Positions 35,513 through 44,685 are shown, numbered from the stretch's first letter. The stretch: DNA of 64,000 bases from CAUZIB01 sp963663925 (GCA_965237405.1 OZ250139.1:4402001-4466000), one strand, 5' to 3'. The notes: generated from the sequence alone by a model not told the origin. Program-made: numbers and translations.

Positions 35513-36457
35513 TCAGTCACCCGTTGGTCCGTAGTAACCTTGTTTCGTGCGCGCTTGAACGTCCGCACGGTCAACGCGAACGACGATGCGGCGCCATCGG
35601 CCGTTCCGCAAGGGGTTGCCCGACACGTAGCCGATCGAGTATTGGCTCGACAGTTCATCTGAGATGAGCTGATAGATCTCAACCAGATCGTCGGCTGAGT
35701 CGGGGAAGAACGACCGCCCACCCGTTTCTTGAGCCAGCGTACGAAGGACGAAATCAGATTCCCGAAATCCGGATCTGGAACTGTCTTTACGTGATGTGAG
35801 CCCAATCGTGTAGATGACTGTTTCGGAGCGTTTGGCGAGCTCGAGAACCTCGTCGAACGTCATGAGGCTGGATGTGTCTTCTCCGTCCGACAGCACCACG
35901 ATCGCCTCGCGGCGGATGTCCTCGATGCGGATCGGTGCTTTCCGGAGCTCCCTGAGCGAGATGTACAGCGCGTTGTAGAGAGACGTCGATCCCCCCGCTG
36001 ACGTTTGACGTATCGCCCGTTCAAGCTTTTCGATGTCGCTCGTGAAGGTTTGGAGGATATCGACGCGACTGTCGAAGTCGACGACCTCAGCGAGATCATC
36101 GGGACGCAGCCGTTTCGCAAAACCAATGGCCGCCTCTTGCGCAGTCTCCATGCGCTCGATCATGCTCGCGCTGGTGTCCATCAGTAGGGCGAGCGCGATT
36201 GGTAGCTGTTTCTTGGTGAAGTACGTGATCTTCTGCTGTTTGCCGTCCTCGAAGAGGAAGAAGTCCTCCGGGGTGAGACCGGTCACGAATCGCGCGTCGG
36301 CATCGGTGACGGTCACGTTCAGAGAGACCACATCGACGCCAGACCGGAACGACGGTTGCGGTGGCGGATCCTGTGCTGGCGGTTGCTGACCGCGCACGGC
36401 TGTGGCAAGGGCGACGACACTGGCCAGAGCGATGAGGGAACGGGTCATTTGACGCAT
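35513..36457 (-). CDS. Secreted VWA-domain protein of the acidobacterial VWFA type (TIGR03436-like)
   Basis: 314 residues. A signal peptide (MTRSLIALASVVALATAVRG) leads into PSFRSGVDVVSLNVTVTDADARFVTGLTPEDFFLFEDGKQQ, the hallmark start of this family, then a von Willebrand A domain. The MIDAS motif DTSASM is intact, with DGEDTSS later. It should be an exported metal-dependent adhesion or protein-binding module; the partner is unknown. It heads the leftward hem operon, 30 nt before ccsA. The family is a strong hint of Acidobacteriota. A small ORF (36470-36571) lies directly upstream. Confidence 0.87.
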   Translation of the reverse strand: MRQMTRSLIALASVVALATAVRGQQPPAQDPPPQPSFRSGVDVVSLNVTVTDADARFVTGLTPEDFFLFEDGKQQKITYFTKKQLPIALALLMDTSASMIERMETAQEAAIGFAKRLRPDDLAEVVDFDSRVDILQTFTSDIEKLERAIRQTSAGGSTSLYNALYISLRELRKAPIRIEDIRREAIVVLSDGEDTSSLMTFDEVLELAKRSETVIYTIGLTSRKDSSRSGFRESDFVLRTLAQETGGRSFFPDSADDLVEIYQLISDELSSQYSIGYVSGNPLRNGRWRRIVVRVDRADVQARTKQGYYGPTGD

Positions 36458-36469
36458 CGTGGCTCAGTT

Positions 36470-36571
36470 TCAATACTGACAGGCTTGGGCCGATCGAGTG
36501 AGGGAACGCGTGTATTGGTCCACGTGCTGGAAGTGTTCGTCATCGAGGGAATCGAGCATAAGGCCACCCAT
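36470..36571 (-). CDS. Small ORF (33 residues) with strong translation signals, upstream of the VWA gene
   Basis: The minus-strand ATG at 36571 follows a near-perfect Shine-Dalgarno, AAGGAGGT (36588-36581), 9 nt away. It encodes 33 residues (MGGLMLDSLDDEHFQHVD, then QYTRSLTRSAQACQY) ending at TGA 36472-36470. The VWA ATG lies 12 nt further on. The peptide has no recognisable family, is acidic then basic, and has no membrane segment. It may be a leader peptide for the operon or a small protein. The promoter at 36597-36626 is on the same strand and well placed. Expression evidence would decide. Confidence 0.5.
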   Translation of the reverse strand: MGGLMLDSLDDEHFQHVDQYTRSLTRSAQACQY

Positions 36572-36596
36572 CTGACGAGTTACCTCCTTCTTTTGA

Positions 36597-36626
36597 AGTA
36601 TAGGTCCCTGTCTCGAAGACCGTCAA
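36597..36626 (-). promoter_or_regulatory. Promoter of the sORF-VWA-ccsA-hem operon
   Basis: Minus strand: TTGACG (36626-36621), 18-nt spacer, TATACT (36602-36597). Both match 5 of 6. Transcription would begin near 36590, close to the Shine-Dalgarno of the small ORF at 36588-36581. It lies in the 360-nt gap 36458-36817 between two divergent operons. Confidence 0.65.
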
Positions 36627-36706
36627 GACTAACGGGTTGACGAAAACTATTGTAAATGCGAGAGTTGTGGGCTCTAGTACGTGTCTGGACCGGCTGCTTG
36701 GATTCC

Positions 36707-36736
36707 TTGACCCCTTACCTAGGCACGTGTTACAAA
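36707..36736 (+). promoter_or_regulatory. Candidate promoter of the nuo operon
   Basis: TTGACC (36707-36712), 18-nt spacer, TACAAA (36731-36736). A start near 36743 would give a leader of about 75 nt before nuoA at 36818. No strong Shine-Dalgarno precedes the nuoA ATG. The rest of the gap 36458-36817 holds the opposite promoter and the small ORF; I see nothing else in it. Confidence 0.45.
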
Positions 36737-36817
36737 TAGCGCGGTTTTTCGGTCCTAACATCGCGTCATCTGCCTCGGCCAGCCTGTTTGGTTCGAGCGG
36801 GTGATCCCTAACAGCCA

Positions 36818-37174
36818 ATGTTGGACACGTACATACCGATTTTTCTGTTTGTGCTCGTCGCGATCGGCTTCGCGATCTTCACGCTGATCGTTGCGGGCTT
36901 GATTCATCCTCGCCAGTACAATCGCGTCAAGTTGGAACCGTACGAGTGTGGTATCGAACCGATCACCGACGCGCGCGACCGCCATAGTGTTCGCTACTAC
37001 CTGATCGCCATGCTGTTCGTCATCTTCGACGTGGAAACGGTCTTCATGTTTCCGTGGGCGGTGATCATGGATGAGTTGCTGTTGTTCGGTCTGATTGAGA
37101 TGCTGGTGTTCTTGTTCATTTTGGTCGTTGGCTATGCCTATGCGTGGCGGAAGGGCGCGTTGGAGTGGGTCTGA
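36818..37174 (+). CDS. nuoA: NADH-quinone oxidoreductase subunit A
   Basis: 118 residues with three membrane helices. The conserved loop YECGIEP and the acidic helix FVIFDVETVFMFPWA are both present; the latter takes part in the quinone-to-membrane coupling path. It opens the run nuoA-C-D-H-J-K-L-M-N. The gene that normally follows, nuoB, is absent here. Confidence 0.98.
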   Translation: MLDTYIPIFLFVLVAIGFAIFTLIVAGLIHPRQYNRVKLEPYECGIEPITDARDRHSVRYYLIAMLFVIFDVETVFMFPWAVIMDELLLFGLIEMLVFLFILVVGYAYAWRKGALEWV

Positions 37175-37194
37175 CCGACTCGACAGAGTGAGCG

Positions 37195-37902
37195 ATGGCT
37201 GAGGAAAAACCAGATAGTGGGAACGGAACGAAGCCAGCAACAGACGGTGCTTCGCCGGCTAAAGCCGCCGAACCGGCAGGGACACCCGCAGCAACGGAGC
37301 CAAGGCCCAAGCCAGCTGTGAAGCCGCCGCCCGAGCCGCCGAAAGGTCCAGAAGACCAGGTGCCCCCTGACGATCTAGTGCTTCCCGACCACGTTTCCGC
37401 TCTCAAAGCTGCGCTTCCGGACGCAGTGGAGCAACTCAGCTACTGGGTCGGCGATTGGACCGTGATCGTTCCTCCCGATCGTCTCATTGAAGTGACGACG
37501 TTTTTGCGCGACGACCCGCGCTGTGCCTTCGACTATTGTTCGGACGTGACGGCGGCCGACTGGCCTCCGAGAGCCAAGCGGTTCGATGTCGTCTACTGCC
37601 TCTATTCGGTGCGTCTCCGACACCGCATCCGGCTTAAGGTGCGCGCTGCCGACGGAGAGGAAGTTCCGTCTGTAACCGGTGTTTGGTCGGGTGCAAATTG
37701 GTTCGAGCGTGAGGTCTGGGACCAATACGGCGTCAACATTATCGGTCACCCTGACCTGCGTCGGATCCTGATGCCGGACGACTGGCAGGGTCACCCGCAG
37801 CGCAAGGACTACCCACTAGAAGGTCCAGGCGAACTGCTTATGGAGAGCCCGATGGACTGGTTGCGGTTGCGCAACATTTCCGATGAAGCCGAGATCGAAT
37901 AA
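37195..37902 (+). CDS. nuoC: NADH-quinone oxidoreductase subunit C with a Pro/Ala-rich N-terminal extension
   Basis: 235 residues. The C-terminal domain is clear NuoC: FEREVWDQYGVNIIGHPDLRRIL, DDWQGHPQRKDYPLEGPG. The first about 60 residues are low-complexity (Pro, Ala, Lys, Glu) and not part of the fold; their role is unknown. It sits in the peripheral arm next to NuoD and binds the NuoB/NuoI core in known complexes. It follows nuoA by 20 nt without nuoB between. Confidence 0.96.
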   Translation: MAEEKPDSGNGTKPATDGASPAKAAEPAGTPAATEPRPKPAVKPPPEPPKGPEDQVPPDDLVLPDHVSALKAALPDAVEQLSYWVGDWTVIVPPDRLIEVTTFLRDDPRCAFDYCSDVTAADWPPRAKRFDVVYCLYSVRLRHRIRLKVRAADGEEVPSVTGVWSGANWFEREVWDQYGVNIIGHPDLRRILMPDDWQGHPQRKDYPLEGPGELLMESPMDWLRLRNISDEAEIE

Positions 37903-37911
37903 CCCGTTTCC

Positions 37912-39051
37912 ATGACCCTTGACACCCCACGCGCCGCCGTCTCGCAGTCCGCGTTCGACACCAACGAGCTCGTTCTCAATATGGGTCCGCAGCATCCCAG
38001 CACCCACGGGGTGCTTCGGGTCGTTCTGCGCCTCGACGGCGAGCGGGTGGTGAAGGCCGACTGCGTCATCGGGTACATCCACCGAGGAATCGAGAAGCTC
38101 TGCGAGAACCGCGACTGGACGCAAATCATCCTGCTGACTGACAGGATGGACTACGTCGCGGCGGCATCGAGCAACCTCGGGTATTGCGAAACCGTCGAGA
38201 AGCTGATGCAGGTCGAGGTGCCGCGACGCGCTCGATACATACGGACGATCCTCGCGGAACTTCAGCGGATCGCGAGCCACTGCCTGTGGCTCGGCACGCA
38301 CGCGATGGACATCGGCGCTATGACCGTCCTGCTCTACACCTTCCGCGAGCGAGAGTTGGTGCTCGACTTGTTCGAGGAGTACTGCGGTGCGCGACTGACT
38401 TACAATTCGATGCGCATCGGCGGCCTGCCGCTGGATATTCCCAGTGGTTGGGATCGGAAGGTCCTGGTCTTCTGCGACTTGATAGAGCCCAAGCTCGACG
38501 AGTACGAGCAGCTCCTGACCAATAACCGCATCTGGCTCAGTCGGACCCGAGATATAGGGGTGATCTCCGGCGAGGAAGCGATCGCCATCGGTCTTTGTGG
38601 TCCGCCGCTGCGCGGGTCCGGGGTGTCGCGTGACGTTCGCAAAGACGAGCCCAACGCGGCCTACGACGAGTTCGACTTTGAGATCCCACTCGGAACTCGT
38701 GGCGACACCTACGACCGGTATCTTATCCGGATGGAGGAGTTCAGACAGTCGATCAGGATCATCCGACAGGCGCTCGATGGTCTTCCGGAGGGCCCGGTCA
38801 TGGGGAAGGTGCCTCGTCTCATCAAGCCGCCCGCCGGTGAGACCTATCATGCGGTCGAGTCGCCCAAGGGCGAGATCGGCTACTTCATCGTCAGCGACGG
38901 GCGTTCGACCAACCCGTATCGGCTGCGCGTGCGGCCTCCGTCGTTCTGCAATCTCCAGGGGCTGAGCCGGCTGGTCGAGGGACATCTCGTTGCAGATGTC
39001 GTGGCGCTCATCGGAACGATCGACATCGTGCTCGGCGAAGTGGACCGATAG
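37912..39051 (+). CDS. nuoD: NADH-quinone oxidoreductase subunit D
   Basis: 379 residues, the 49-kDa-type subunit that forms the quinone pocket with NuoB. Motifs NMGPQHPSTHGVLR, IGYIHRGIEKL, RIASHCLWLG and the C-terminal GEIGYFIVSDG...RPPSFCNLQGL are intact. The quinone-binding His in HPSTHG is present. It is 9 nt after nuoC and 2 nt before nuoH. Confidence 0.98.
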   Translation: MTLDTPRAAVSQSAFDTNELVLNMGPQHPSTHGVLRVVLRLDGERVVKADCVIGYIHRGIEKLCENRDWTQIILLTDRMDYVAAASSNLGYCETVEKLMQVEVPRRARYIRTILAELQRIASHCLWLGTHAMDIGAMTVLLYTFRERELVLDLFEEYCGARLTYNSMRIGGLPLDIPSGWDRKVLVFCDLIEPKLDEYEQLLTNNRIWLSRTRDIGVISGEEAIAIGLCGPPLRGSGVSRDVRKDEPNAAYDEFDFEIPLGTRGDTYDRYLIRMEEFRQSIRIIRQALDGLPEGPVMGKVPRLIKPPAGETYHAVESPKGEIGYFIVSDGRSTNPYRLRVRPPSFCNLQGLSRLVEGHLVADVVALIGTIDIVLGEVDR

Positions 39052-39053
39052 TC

Positions 39054-40052
39054 ATGATCGACACTCTGGTCATCCCGCTGCTCAAGATCGCGGTTCTGAT
39101 CAATGCGATCCTTGTGGCTGTCACCTTCCTTGTGCTGATGGAACGCAAGGTGATCGCGTGGGCGCAATCACGTTTGGGTCCGATGCGGGTGGGCCCGCAC
39201 GGCATTTTGCAGGCGCTGGCCGACCCGATCAAGCTGCTCCTCAAGGAAGACATTACCCCTACTAAGGCCGACAAGTGGGTCTTCACGCTCGCGCCGATCA
39301 TGAGTCTCGTGCCGGCACTTGTCGTATTCGCCGTCATCCCATTCGGGTCCGACTCGATCTATTACGTGGCAGACGTGAATGTCGGTCTCCTGTTCATCGT
39401 GGCGGTGACGTCGATCGGCGTCTACGGGATCATCCTGGCGGGGTGGGCCTCGAACAGCAAGTATCCGCTGCTGTCCAGCCTTCGTGCCTCAGCGCAGCTC
39501 ATCAGCTACGAGATCGCGGTCACGATGACGCTGGTCAGCATGATCTTGACCGCCGGGACCTTGAGTCTGGTCGGGATCGTCGAGGCGCAGCGTGACAGCG
39601 GGGTGTGGTTCGGGTTCATTCAGCCGGTAGCAATGATGCTAGTGTTCATCGGCGGGTTGGCCGAGACCAACCGCGTTCCCTTCGACCTCCCGGAAGCCGA
39701 GACCGAGCTGACGGGTGGATTTCACACCGAGTACAGCGGGATGCGGTTCGCGCTCTTCTTTCTGGCGGAGTACGCCAACATCATCGTTATCTCGGCGGTC
39801 GTTGCGGTCATATTTTGGGGGGGTTGGCTGCGCCCATTCCCGAACGTGGACGCGTTGAGTTTTCTCGATCTGATTCCCGGGTGGATCTGGCTGATCGGAA
39901 AGATCTTCTTCTTTCTCTATATCTTCATCTGGCTCCGGGCGACGCTGCCCAGATATCGATACGACCAGCTGATGAATATTGGGTGGAAGGTGCTCATTCC
40001 GATCGCGCTCGTGAACCTCGTGCTCACGGCAGTTGCGAAGGTCGTGTTCTAG
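39054..40052 (+). CDS. nuoH: NADH-quinone oxidoreductase subunit H
   Basis: 332 residues with eight membrane helices; the membrane anchor and entry of the quinone chamber. Seen are ERKVIAWAQSRLGPMRVGPHG, the long acidic loop LAETNRVPFDLPEAETELTGGFHTEYSG and RATLPRYRYDQLMNIGWK. All functional Glu/Asp positions of the loop look kept. nuoG and nuoI, which often sit next to nuoH, are not here. Confidence 0.98.
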   Translation: MIDTLVIPLLKIAVLINAILVAVTFLVLMERKVIAWAQSRLGPMRVGPHGILQALADPIKLLLKEDITPTKADKWVFTLAPIMSLVPALVVFAVIPFGSDSIYYVADVNVGLLFIVAVTSIGVYGIILAGWASNSKYPLLSSLRASAQLISYEIAVTMTLVSMILTAGTLSLVGIVEAQRDSGVWFGFIQPVAMMLVFIGGLAETNRVPFDLPEAETELTGGFHTEYSGMRFALFFLAEYANIIVISAVVAVIFWGGWLRPFPNVDALSFLDLIPGWIWLIGKIFFFLYIFIWLRATLPRYRYDQLMNIGWKVLIPIALVNLVLTAVAKVVF

Positions 40053-40058
40053 AAACCT

Positions 40059-40592
40059 ATGCTGGACGCCGTCGCATTCTACACCCTCTCGCTCCTGATA
40101 CTCGGGCTCGGCGTCGCGGTGATCGCGGCTCGCAGCCCGGTGCACAGCGTGCTGTTTCTGGTCCTGAACTTCCTGTTCGTGGCCGCTCTCTACGTGACGC
40201 TCAATGCCGAGTTCCTCGCGGTCATCCAGGTGATGGTGTATGCGGGCGGCATCGTCGTCCTGTATCTGTTTGTCGTGATGCTCGTGAACCTCAAGCGTGA
40301 CCCGGAACAGTACGCCGACACCCGCCGTGTTGGGCGTATCGGTCCCGTTCTGGCCGTGGTCGTGCTGGTGGAGCTGGTAGCGATGGCGGCATATTGGTCG
40401 ATTCGCGACGCGGCGCCGGCGGTGTCCTTGGCAGTACGAGAATTCCATGAGGGGGTTCGCGGTGGGAATACCGAAGAGCTCGGGTGGGTGCTGTACACCG
40501 ACTACCTCATTCCGTTCGAGCTCGCATCGATGTTGCTGCTCGTGGCGATGATCGGCGCCATCATACTGGCTAAACGGAGCCTGCAGCCCTAG
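40059..40592 (+). CDS. nuoJ: NADH-quinone oxidoreductase subunit J
   Basis: 177 residues, five membrane helices. The conserved middle helix LNAEFLAVIQVMVYAGGIVVLYLFVVMLV, with its pi-bulge region, is clear. It helps couple quinone reduction to the proton channels. It follows nuoH by 6 nt. Confidence 0.97.
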   Translation: MLDAVAFYTLSLLILGLGVAVIAARSPVHSVLFLVLNFLFVAALYVTLNAEFLAVIQVMVYAGGIVVLYLFVVMLVNLKRDPEQYADTRRVGRIGPVLAVVVLVELVAMAAYWSIRDAAPAVSLAVREFHEGVRGGNTEELGWVLYTDYLIPFELASMLLLVAMIGAIILAKRSLQP

Positions 40593-40601
40593 GAGCGTCC
40601 T

Positions 40602-40910
40602 GTGCTCGAGATTACACCCCAGCATTACACTATCCTGTCGGCATCGCTCTTTATGATCGGCGTAATTGGAGTGCTAACCCGTCGCAATATCATCATCATC
40701 TTCATGTCAATTGAGCTAATCCTGAACGCGGTCAATATCAATTTGGTGGCGCTGGCGTACGAGCTGGACGACCTATCGGGACAAGTGTTTGCCATGTTCA
40801 TCATCGCGGTGGCTGCCGCCGAGGCGGCGGTGGGGCTCGGAATACTTCTGGCGTTCTATCGCAACAAGGAAACGGTCAACATCGACGAGATGACGATTAT
40901 GCGATGGTGA
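40602..40910 (+). CDS. nuoK: NADH-quinone oxidoreductase subunit K
   Basis: 102 residues, three membrane helices. The two conserved Glu of the proton path are in MSIELILNAVN and AAAEAAVGL. GTG start. The 62-nt gap to nuoL that follows is strikingly purine-rich (40911-40970) and contains repeated GGAG/GGAT-like words, beyond a single ribosome site. Confidence 0.98.
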   Translation: MLEITPQHYTILSASLFMIGVIGVLTRRNIIIIFMSIELILNAVNINLVALAYELDDLSGQVFAMFIIAVAAAEAAVGLGILLAFYRNKETVNIDEMTIMRW

Positions 40911-40972
40911 GGAGTGGAGAAGGCGGCAGGTAGGAGTGAGAAGGTAGAGGATAGGCAAAGGACGGACGGTTA

Positions 40973-43081
40973 ATGGATCTCATCTGGCTTATCCCGATAC
41001 TTCCGGGTATCGGCGCGGCGGTTAACGGCCTCATCGGTATCCGTTTCTTCAGTAAGCGCACCGCTGGGCTCGTAGCCTGCAGCACCATGGGGCTGGCGCT
41101 CTTGCTTTCCGTGAGCGCCTTCGTTCAGTTGCTGGGGCTGCCGGGTGACGAGCGGTTTCATCAGGTCACCATCGCGCACTGGATTCCGCCGATTCCACTC
41201 GACACGATCGGCGGGATGGGTTCGTTTGAGGTTCCCTGGGCGTTCACGCTCGATCCGTTGTCGGGCATGATGCTCTTGGTTGTGACTGGCATCGGGTTCC
41301 TGATCCACGTTTACTCGACGTCGTACATGGACCATGAGCCGCGCCCGGCCTACGCGCGGTTCTTCTGTTACCTCAACCTGTTCTGTTTCTTCATGCTCAC
41401 GCTCGTACTGGGAAGTACGTTCCTGGTCATGTTCGTGGGGTGGGAGGGGGTGGGGCTCTGCTCCTACCTTCTCATCGGCTTCTGGTACCACAAACAGAGC
41501 GCGACTGACGCCGGCAAGAAGGCCTTCATCGTCAACCGGATCGGTGACTGGGGTTTCGTGCTCGGTATCTTCTTGGTCTTCTTCACGTTCGGGACGCTTG
41601 ATTTTCATGAGGTCGCCCAGGCGGCGGCGCACATGCCTGTCGAGGCTGGGGCGTTCGGTGTGGTGTCGTCGATCTGCCTGCTCCTGTTCATCGGGGCCAT
41701 TGGAAAGAGCGCGCAAATTCCCCTTCACGTTTGGTTACCCGACGCCATGGAGGGCCCCACGCCTGTGTCTGCACTCATCCACGCGGCGACCATGGTGACC
41801 GCTGGCGTCTACATGGTGTGTCGGAACGCCGTGCTCTTTACTCACGCGCCGATCATCATGATGATCATCGCGATCGTTGGGGCCGCTACTGCGCTGGTCG
41901 CGGCGACCATCGGGCTAGTCCAGACCGACATTAAGAAGGTGCTGGCCTACTCGACTGTTTCACAGCTCGGCTACATGTTCCTCGCGACCGGGGTCGGAGC
42001 GTTTGGCGCGGCGGCATTCCACCTTATGACCCATGCCTTCTTTAAGGCACTGCTCTTCCTCGGCAGCGGTTCAGTCATCCACGCGATGAACGACGAGCAG
42101 GAGATGACCAAGATGGGTGGCTTACGGAAATATATGCCGACCACCTACGTCACGATGTTCATCGGCGCCCTCGCCATCGCCGGCGTTCCGGGGCTGTCGG
42201 GATTCTTTAGTAAGGATGAGATTCTGGCGTCCGCCTTTATCGGGAGCCCGTGGCTCTGGGTCGTCGGGGCGATTACCGCAGCCATGACGGCGTTCTACAT
42301 GTTCCGTTTGATTTACATGACCTTCCATGGTGAGTACCGTGGGCCGTCATGGAAGCATGGACACGGTGACGAGCATGCGCACGTCGAGGGACACGGTGAG
42401 CATAGCGGCCACGCGTGGCACGGTCCACACGAGTCTCCCCGTGCGATGACAATTCCATTGATCACGCTCGCGGTCGGTGCGATCTTCGCAGGGTATGTTG
42501 GGATCCCCGCCGTCCTGGGTGAACCGATCGGCATTCCGAATGCGGTCGAGCACTTCTTGGAGCCGAGTTTCGTCGCCGGTGAAGCGCAGCATGCGGAGGA
42601 GGGGCACCAGCTCTCGCATATGGCCGAGTTCGGGCTGATGGGATTCTCCGCGTTGGTCGCGATCGGGGGCATCCTGCTGGCTCGACGGAACTACGAACAG
42701 CAGCCAGCGATCGCAAACAGATGGGCCGAGTCGTTTTCCGGGACCCACCGCGTGCTAACCCACAAATACTATGTGGATGAGTTCTACAGCGCGACGTTCG
42801 TGGCCGGCACGATGTCGAGCGCACGCGGTCTCTTCACGGTCGATCGTACAATTGTCGATGGCATTGTCAATGGCACGGGGTGGACGACGATCGTTATGTC
42901 GTGGGTTTCGCACGTATTCGACAAATACGTCGTAGACGGTATCGTGAACTTGGTCGGCAGCACCTGTCGTGAAGTCAGCTACGGCTTCCGTCGTGTCCAG
43001 ACCGGCCTCATCCAGAACTACGCGTTTGCCACGCTGGTCGGCGTCTTTGCGTTCGTCACGTGGTTTCTCGTTAGTCGCTGA
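40973..43081 (+). CDS. nuoL: NADH-quinone oxidoreductase subunit L
   Basis: 702 residues. It is an antiporter-like proton-pumping subunit with about 14 core helices, then the long lateral helix and a last membrane anchor. Signs are FVGWEGVGLCSYLLIGFWY, WLPDAMEGPTPVSALIHAATMVTAGVY and the Lys/Glu of the proton line. A His-rich cytoplasm- or periplasm-facing loop of about 30 residues (HGHGDEHAHVEGHGEHSGH and more, about residue 462-488) is inserted before HESPRAM; such His loops occur in other NuoL proteins and could bind metal. Confidence 0.97.
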   Translation: MDLIWLIPILPGIGAAVNGLIGIRFFSKRTAGLVACSTMGLALLLSVSAFVQLLGLPGDERFHQVTIAHWIPPIPLDTIGGMGSFEVPWAFTLDPLSGMMLLVVTGIGFLIHVYSTSYMDHEPRPAYARFFCYLNLFCFFMLTLVLGSTFLVMFVGWEGVGLCSYLLIGFWYHKQSATDAGKKAFIVNRIGDWGFVLGIFLVFFTFGTLDFHEVAQAAAHMPVEAGAFGVVSSICLLLFIGAIGKSAQIPLHVWLPDAMEGPTPVSALIHAATMVTAGVYMVCRNAVLFTHAPIIMMIIAIVGAATALVAATIGLVQTDIKKVLAYSTVSQLGYMFLATGVGAFGAAAFHLMTHAFFKALLFLGSGSVIHAMNDEQEMTKMGGLRKYMPTTYVTMFIGALAIAGVPGLSGFFSKDEILASAFIGSPWLWVVGAITAAMTAFYMFRLIYMTFHGEYRGPSWKHGHGDEHAHVEGHGEHSGHAWHGPHESPRAMTIPLITLAVGAIFAGYVGIPAVLGEPIGIPNAVEHFLEPSFVAGEAQHAEEGHQLSHMAEFGLMGFSALVAIGGILLARRNYEQQPAIANRWAESFSGTHRVLTHKYYVDEFYSATFVAGTMSSARGLFTVDRTIVDGIVNGTGWTTIVMSWVSHVFDKYVVDGIVNLVGSTCREVSYGFRRVQTGLIQNYAFATLVGVFAFVTWFLVSR

Positions 43082-43101
43082 CCAGAGCCTGATATAAGAC
43101 C

Positions 43102-44685
43102 ATGAGCTACGCTGAATTCCCGATCCTGTCGCTGATTCTCTTCATCCCGCTCGTTGGTGCTGGCATCCTGTTCTTTGTCAACAAACAGAGCCACAACCTG
43201 ATCAAGTGGGTCGCCAACGTATTCGCCGGGCTCGGCTTCCTGGTCTCGCTGCCGCTTTGGTTTCGCTACGACCAGCAGAATCCAGACTGGCAATTCGTCG
43301 AACGGATGCCCTGGATTCCGTCGATCGGCGCCGAGTACTTCCTTGGTGTCGACGGATTCAGCGTGCTCCTGATCCTACTGACCACGATGATGGGTGTCAT
43401 CGCGGTCCTGTCCTCGTGGACGGCGATCACGACGAGGGTAAAGGAGTACTACATCTTTCTGTTGATGCTGCAGACTGGCATGCTCGGCGCGTTCGTGGCG
43501 CTGGATTTCCTGCTCTTTTTCCTGTTCTGGGAAGTCATGTTGGTTCCGATGTACTTCCTCATTGGTATCTGGGGAAGCGACAATCGACTTTACTCAGCCA
43601 TCAAGTTCTTCCTCTTCACGCTGGTCGGCAGCGTGGTCATGCTGCTCGGGATCCTCGCGGTGTATTTCGAGCACTGGGAGGTCACGGGCATTCAGACTTT
43701 CGACATCACGCGGTTCCATGAGCTGAACATGCCGTTCGAGCTGCAATGGTGGGTGTTCCTGGCGTTCTTCCTGGGGTTCGCGATCAAGGTGCCGATGTTC
43801 CCGTTTCACACCTGGTTGCCCGATGCGCATACCGATGCCCCGACGGCCGGATCGGTTATTCTGGCGGCGGTCCTTCTGAAGATGGGGACTTACGGCTTCA
43901 TCCGGTTCAGCCTGCCGATCCTGCCCGAGGCGACGGTGGCATCGGTGTGGTGGGTCGCCGCGCTTTCGATCGTCGGCATCATCTATGGAGCGCTGGTGGC
44001 AATGGCGCAGCGCGACTGGAAGCGGCTCGTGGCTTACTCGTCCGTCAGCCACATGGGCATGGTCATGCTGGGCCTGTTCGCACTCACCCCTGTCGGCATA
44101 ACAGGCAGCATTGTGCAGCAACTCAACCATGGAATCACGACCGGCGCGCTGTTCCTCATCGTGGGGATCGTCTACGAGCGGCGACACACGCGGGAGATCT
44201 CGGCGTACGGTGGCCTGTCGAAGGTGATGCCGGTCTTTGCCGCCGTTTTTCTGATTATGACGATGTCGTCAATCGGTCTACCGACGCTCAACGGGTTCAT
44301 CGGCGAGGTGCTGATCCTGCAAGGTATCTTCGTGGTAAACAAGCTCTGGGCCGCTGTCGCGGCGACCGGCATCGTCCTCGGCGCGGCCTACATGCTGCGG
44401 CTCTATCAGCAAACGATGTTCGGTGACGTCACGAACCCGAAGAACGAGGGCCTTTCGGATCTGAGCCTGCGTGAGTTCGCTACCTTCGCACCCCTGCTCG
44501 TACTCGCGGTCTGGATCGGACTGTATCCGACGCCGTTTCTTAACCGACTGACGACTTCGGTCGATCACGTGATGGTGCGAATCGACAGCACCTACGTGCC
44601 GCGGCCCCTGTTGGCCGCTGTGCAGGAGCCCAAGGTCAAGGCCCAGATAGACACGGCAGGGCCCGTTCGCGGAGGAGCACGATAG
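43102..44685 (+). CDS. nuoM: NADH-quinone oxidoreductase subunit M
   Basis: 527 residues. It is the second antiporter-like subunit. The conserved Glu in LLFFLFWEVMLVPMYFLIG and the Lys in the central helices (FHTWLPDAHTDAPTAGSVILAAVLLKMGTYGF) are present. It directly precedes nuoN, with nuoM stop and nuoN ATG adjacent. Confidence 0.97.
   Translation: MSYAEFPILSLILFIPLVGAGILFFVNKQSHNLIKWVANVFAGLGFLVSLPLWFRYDQQNPDWQFVERMPWIPSIGAEYFLGVDGFSVLLILLTTMMGVIAVLSSWTAITTRVKEYYIFLLMLQTGMLGAFVALDFLLFFLFWEVMLVPMYFLIGIWGSDNRLYSAIKFFLFTLVGSVVMLLGILAVYFEHWEVTGIQTFDITRFHELNMPFELQWWVFLAFFLGFAIKVPMFPFHTWLPDAHTDAPTAGSVILAAVLLKMGTYGFIRFSLPILPEATVASVWWVAALSIVGIIYGALVAMAQRDWKRLVAYSSVSHMGMVMLGLFALTPVGITGSIVQQLNHGITTGALFLIVGIVYERRHTREISAYGGLSKVMPVFAAVFLIMTMSSIGLPTLNGFIGEVLILQGIFVVNKLWAAVAATGIVLGAAYMLRLYQQTMFGDVTNPKNEGLSDLSLREFATFAPLLVLAVWIGLYPTPFLNRLTTSVDHVMVRIDSTYVPRPLLAAVQEPKVKAQIDTAGPVRGGAR

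Noticed and set aside
36540..36818. Minus-strand ORF of 92 codons in the VWA/nuo gap
   Set aside because: It runs through the promoters of both operons in a different frame from the small ORF; no family features.
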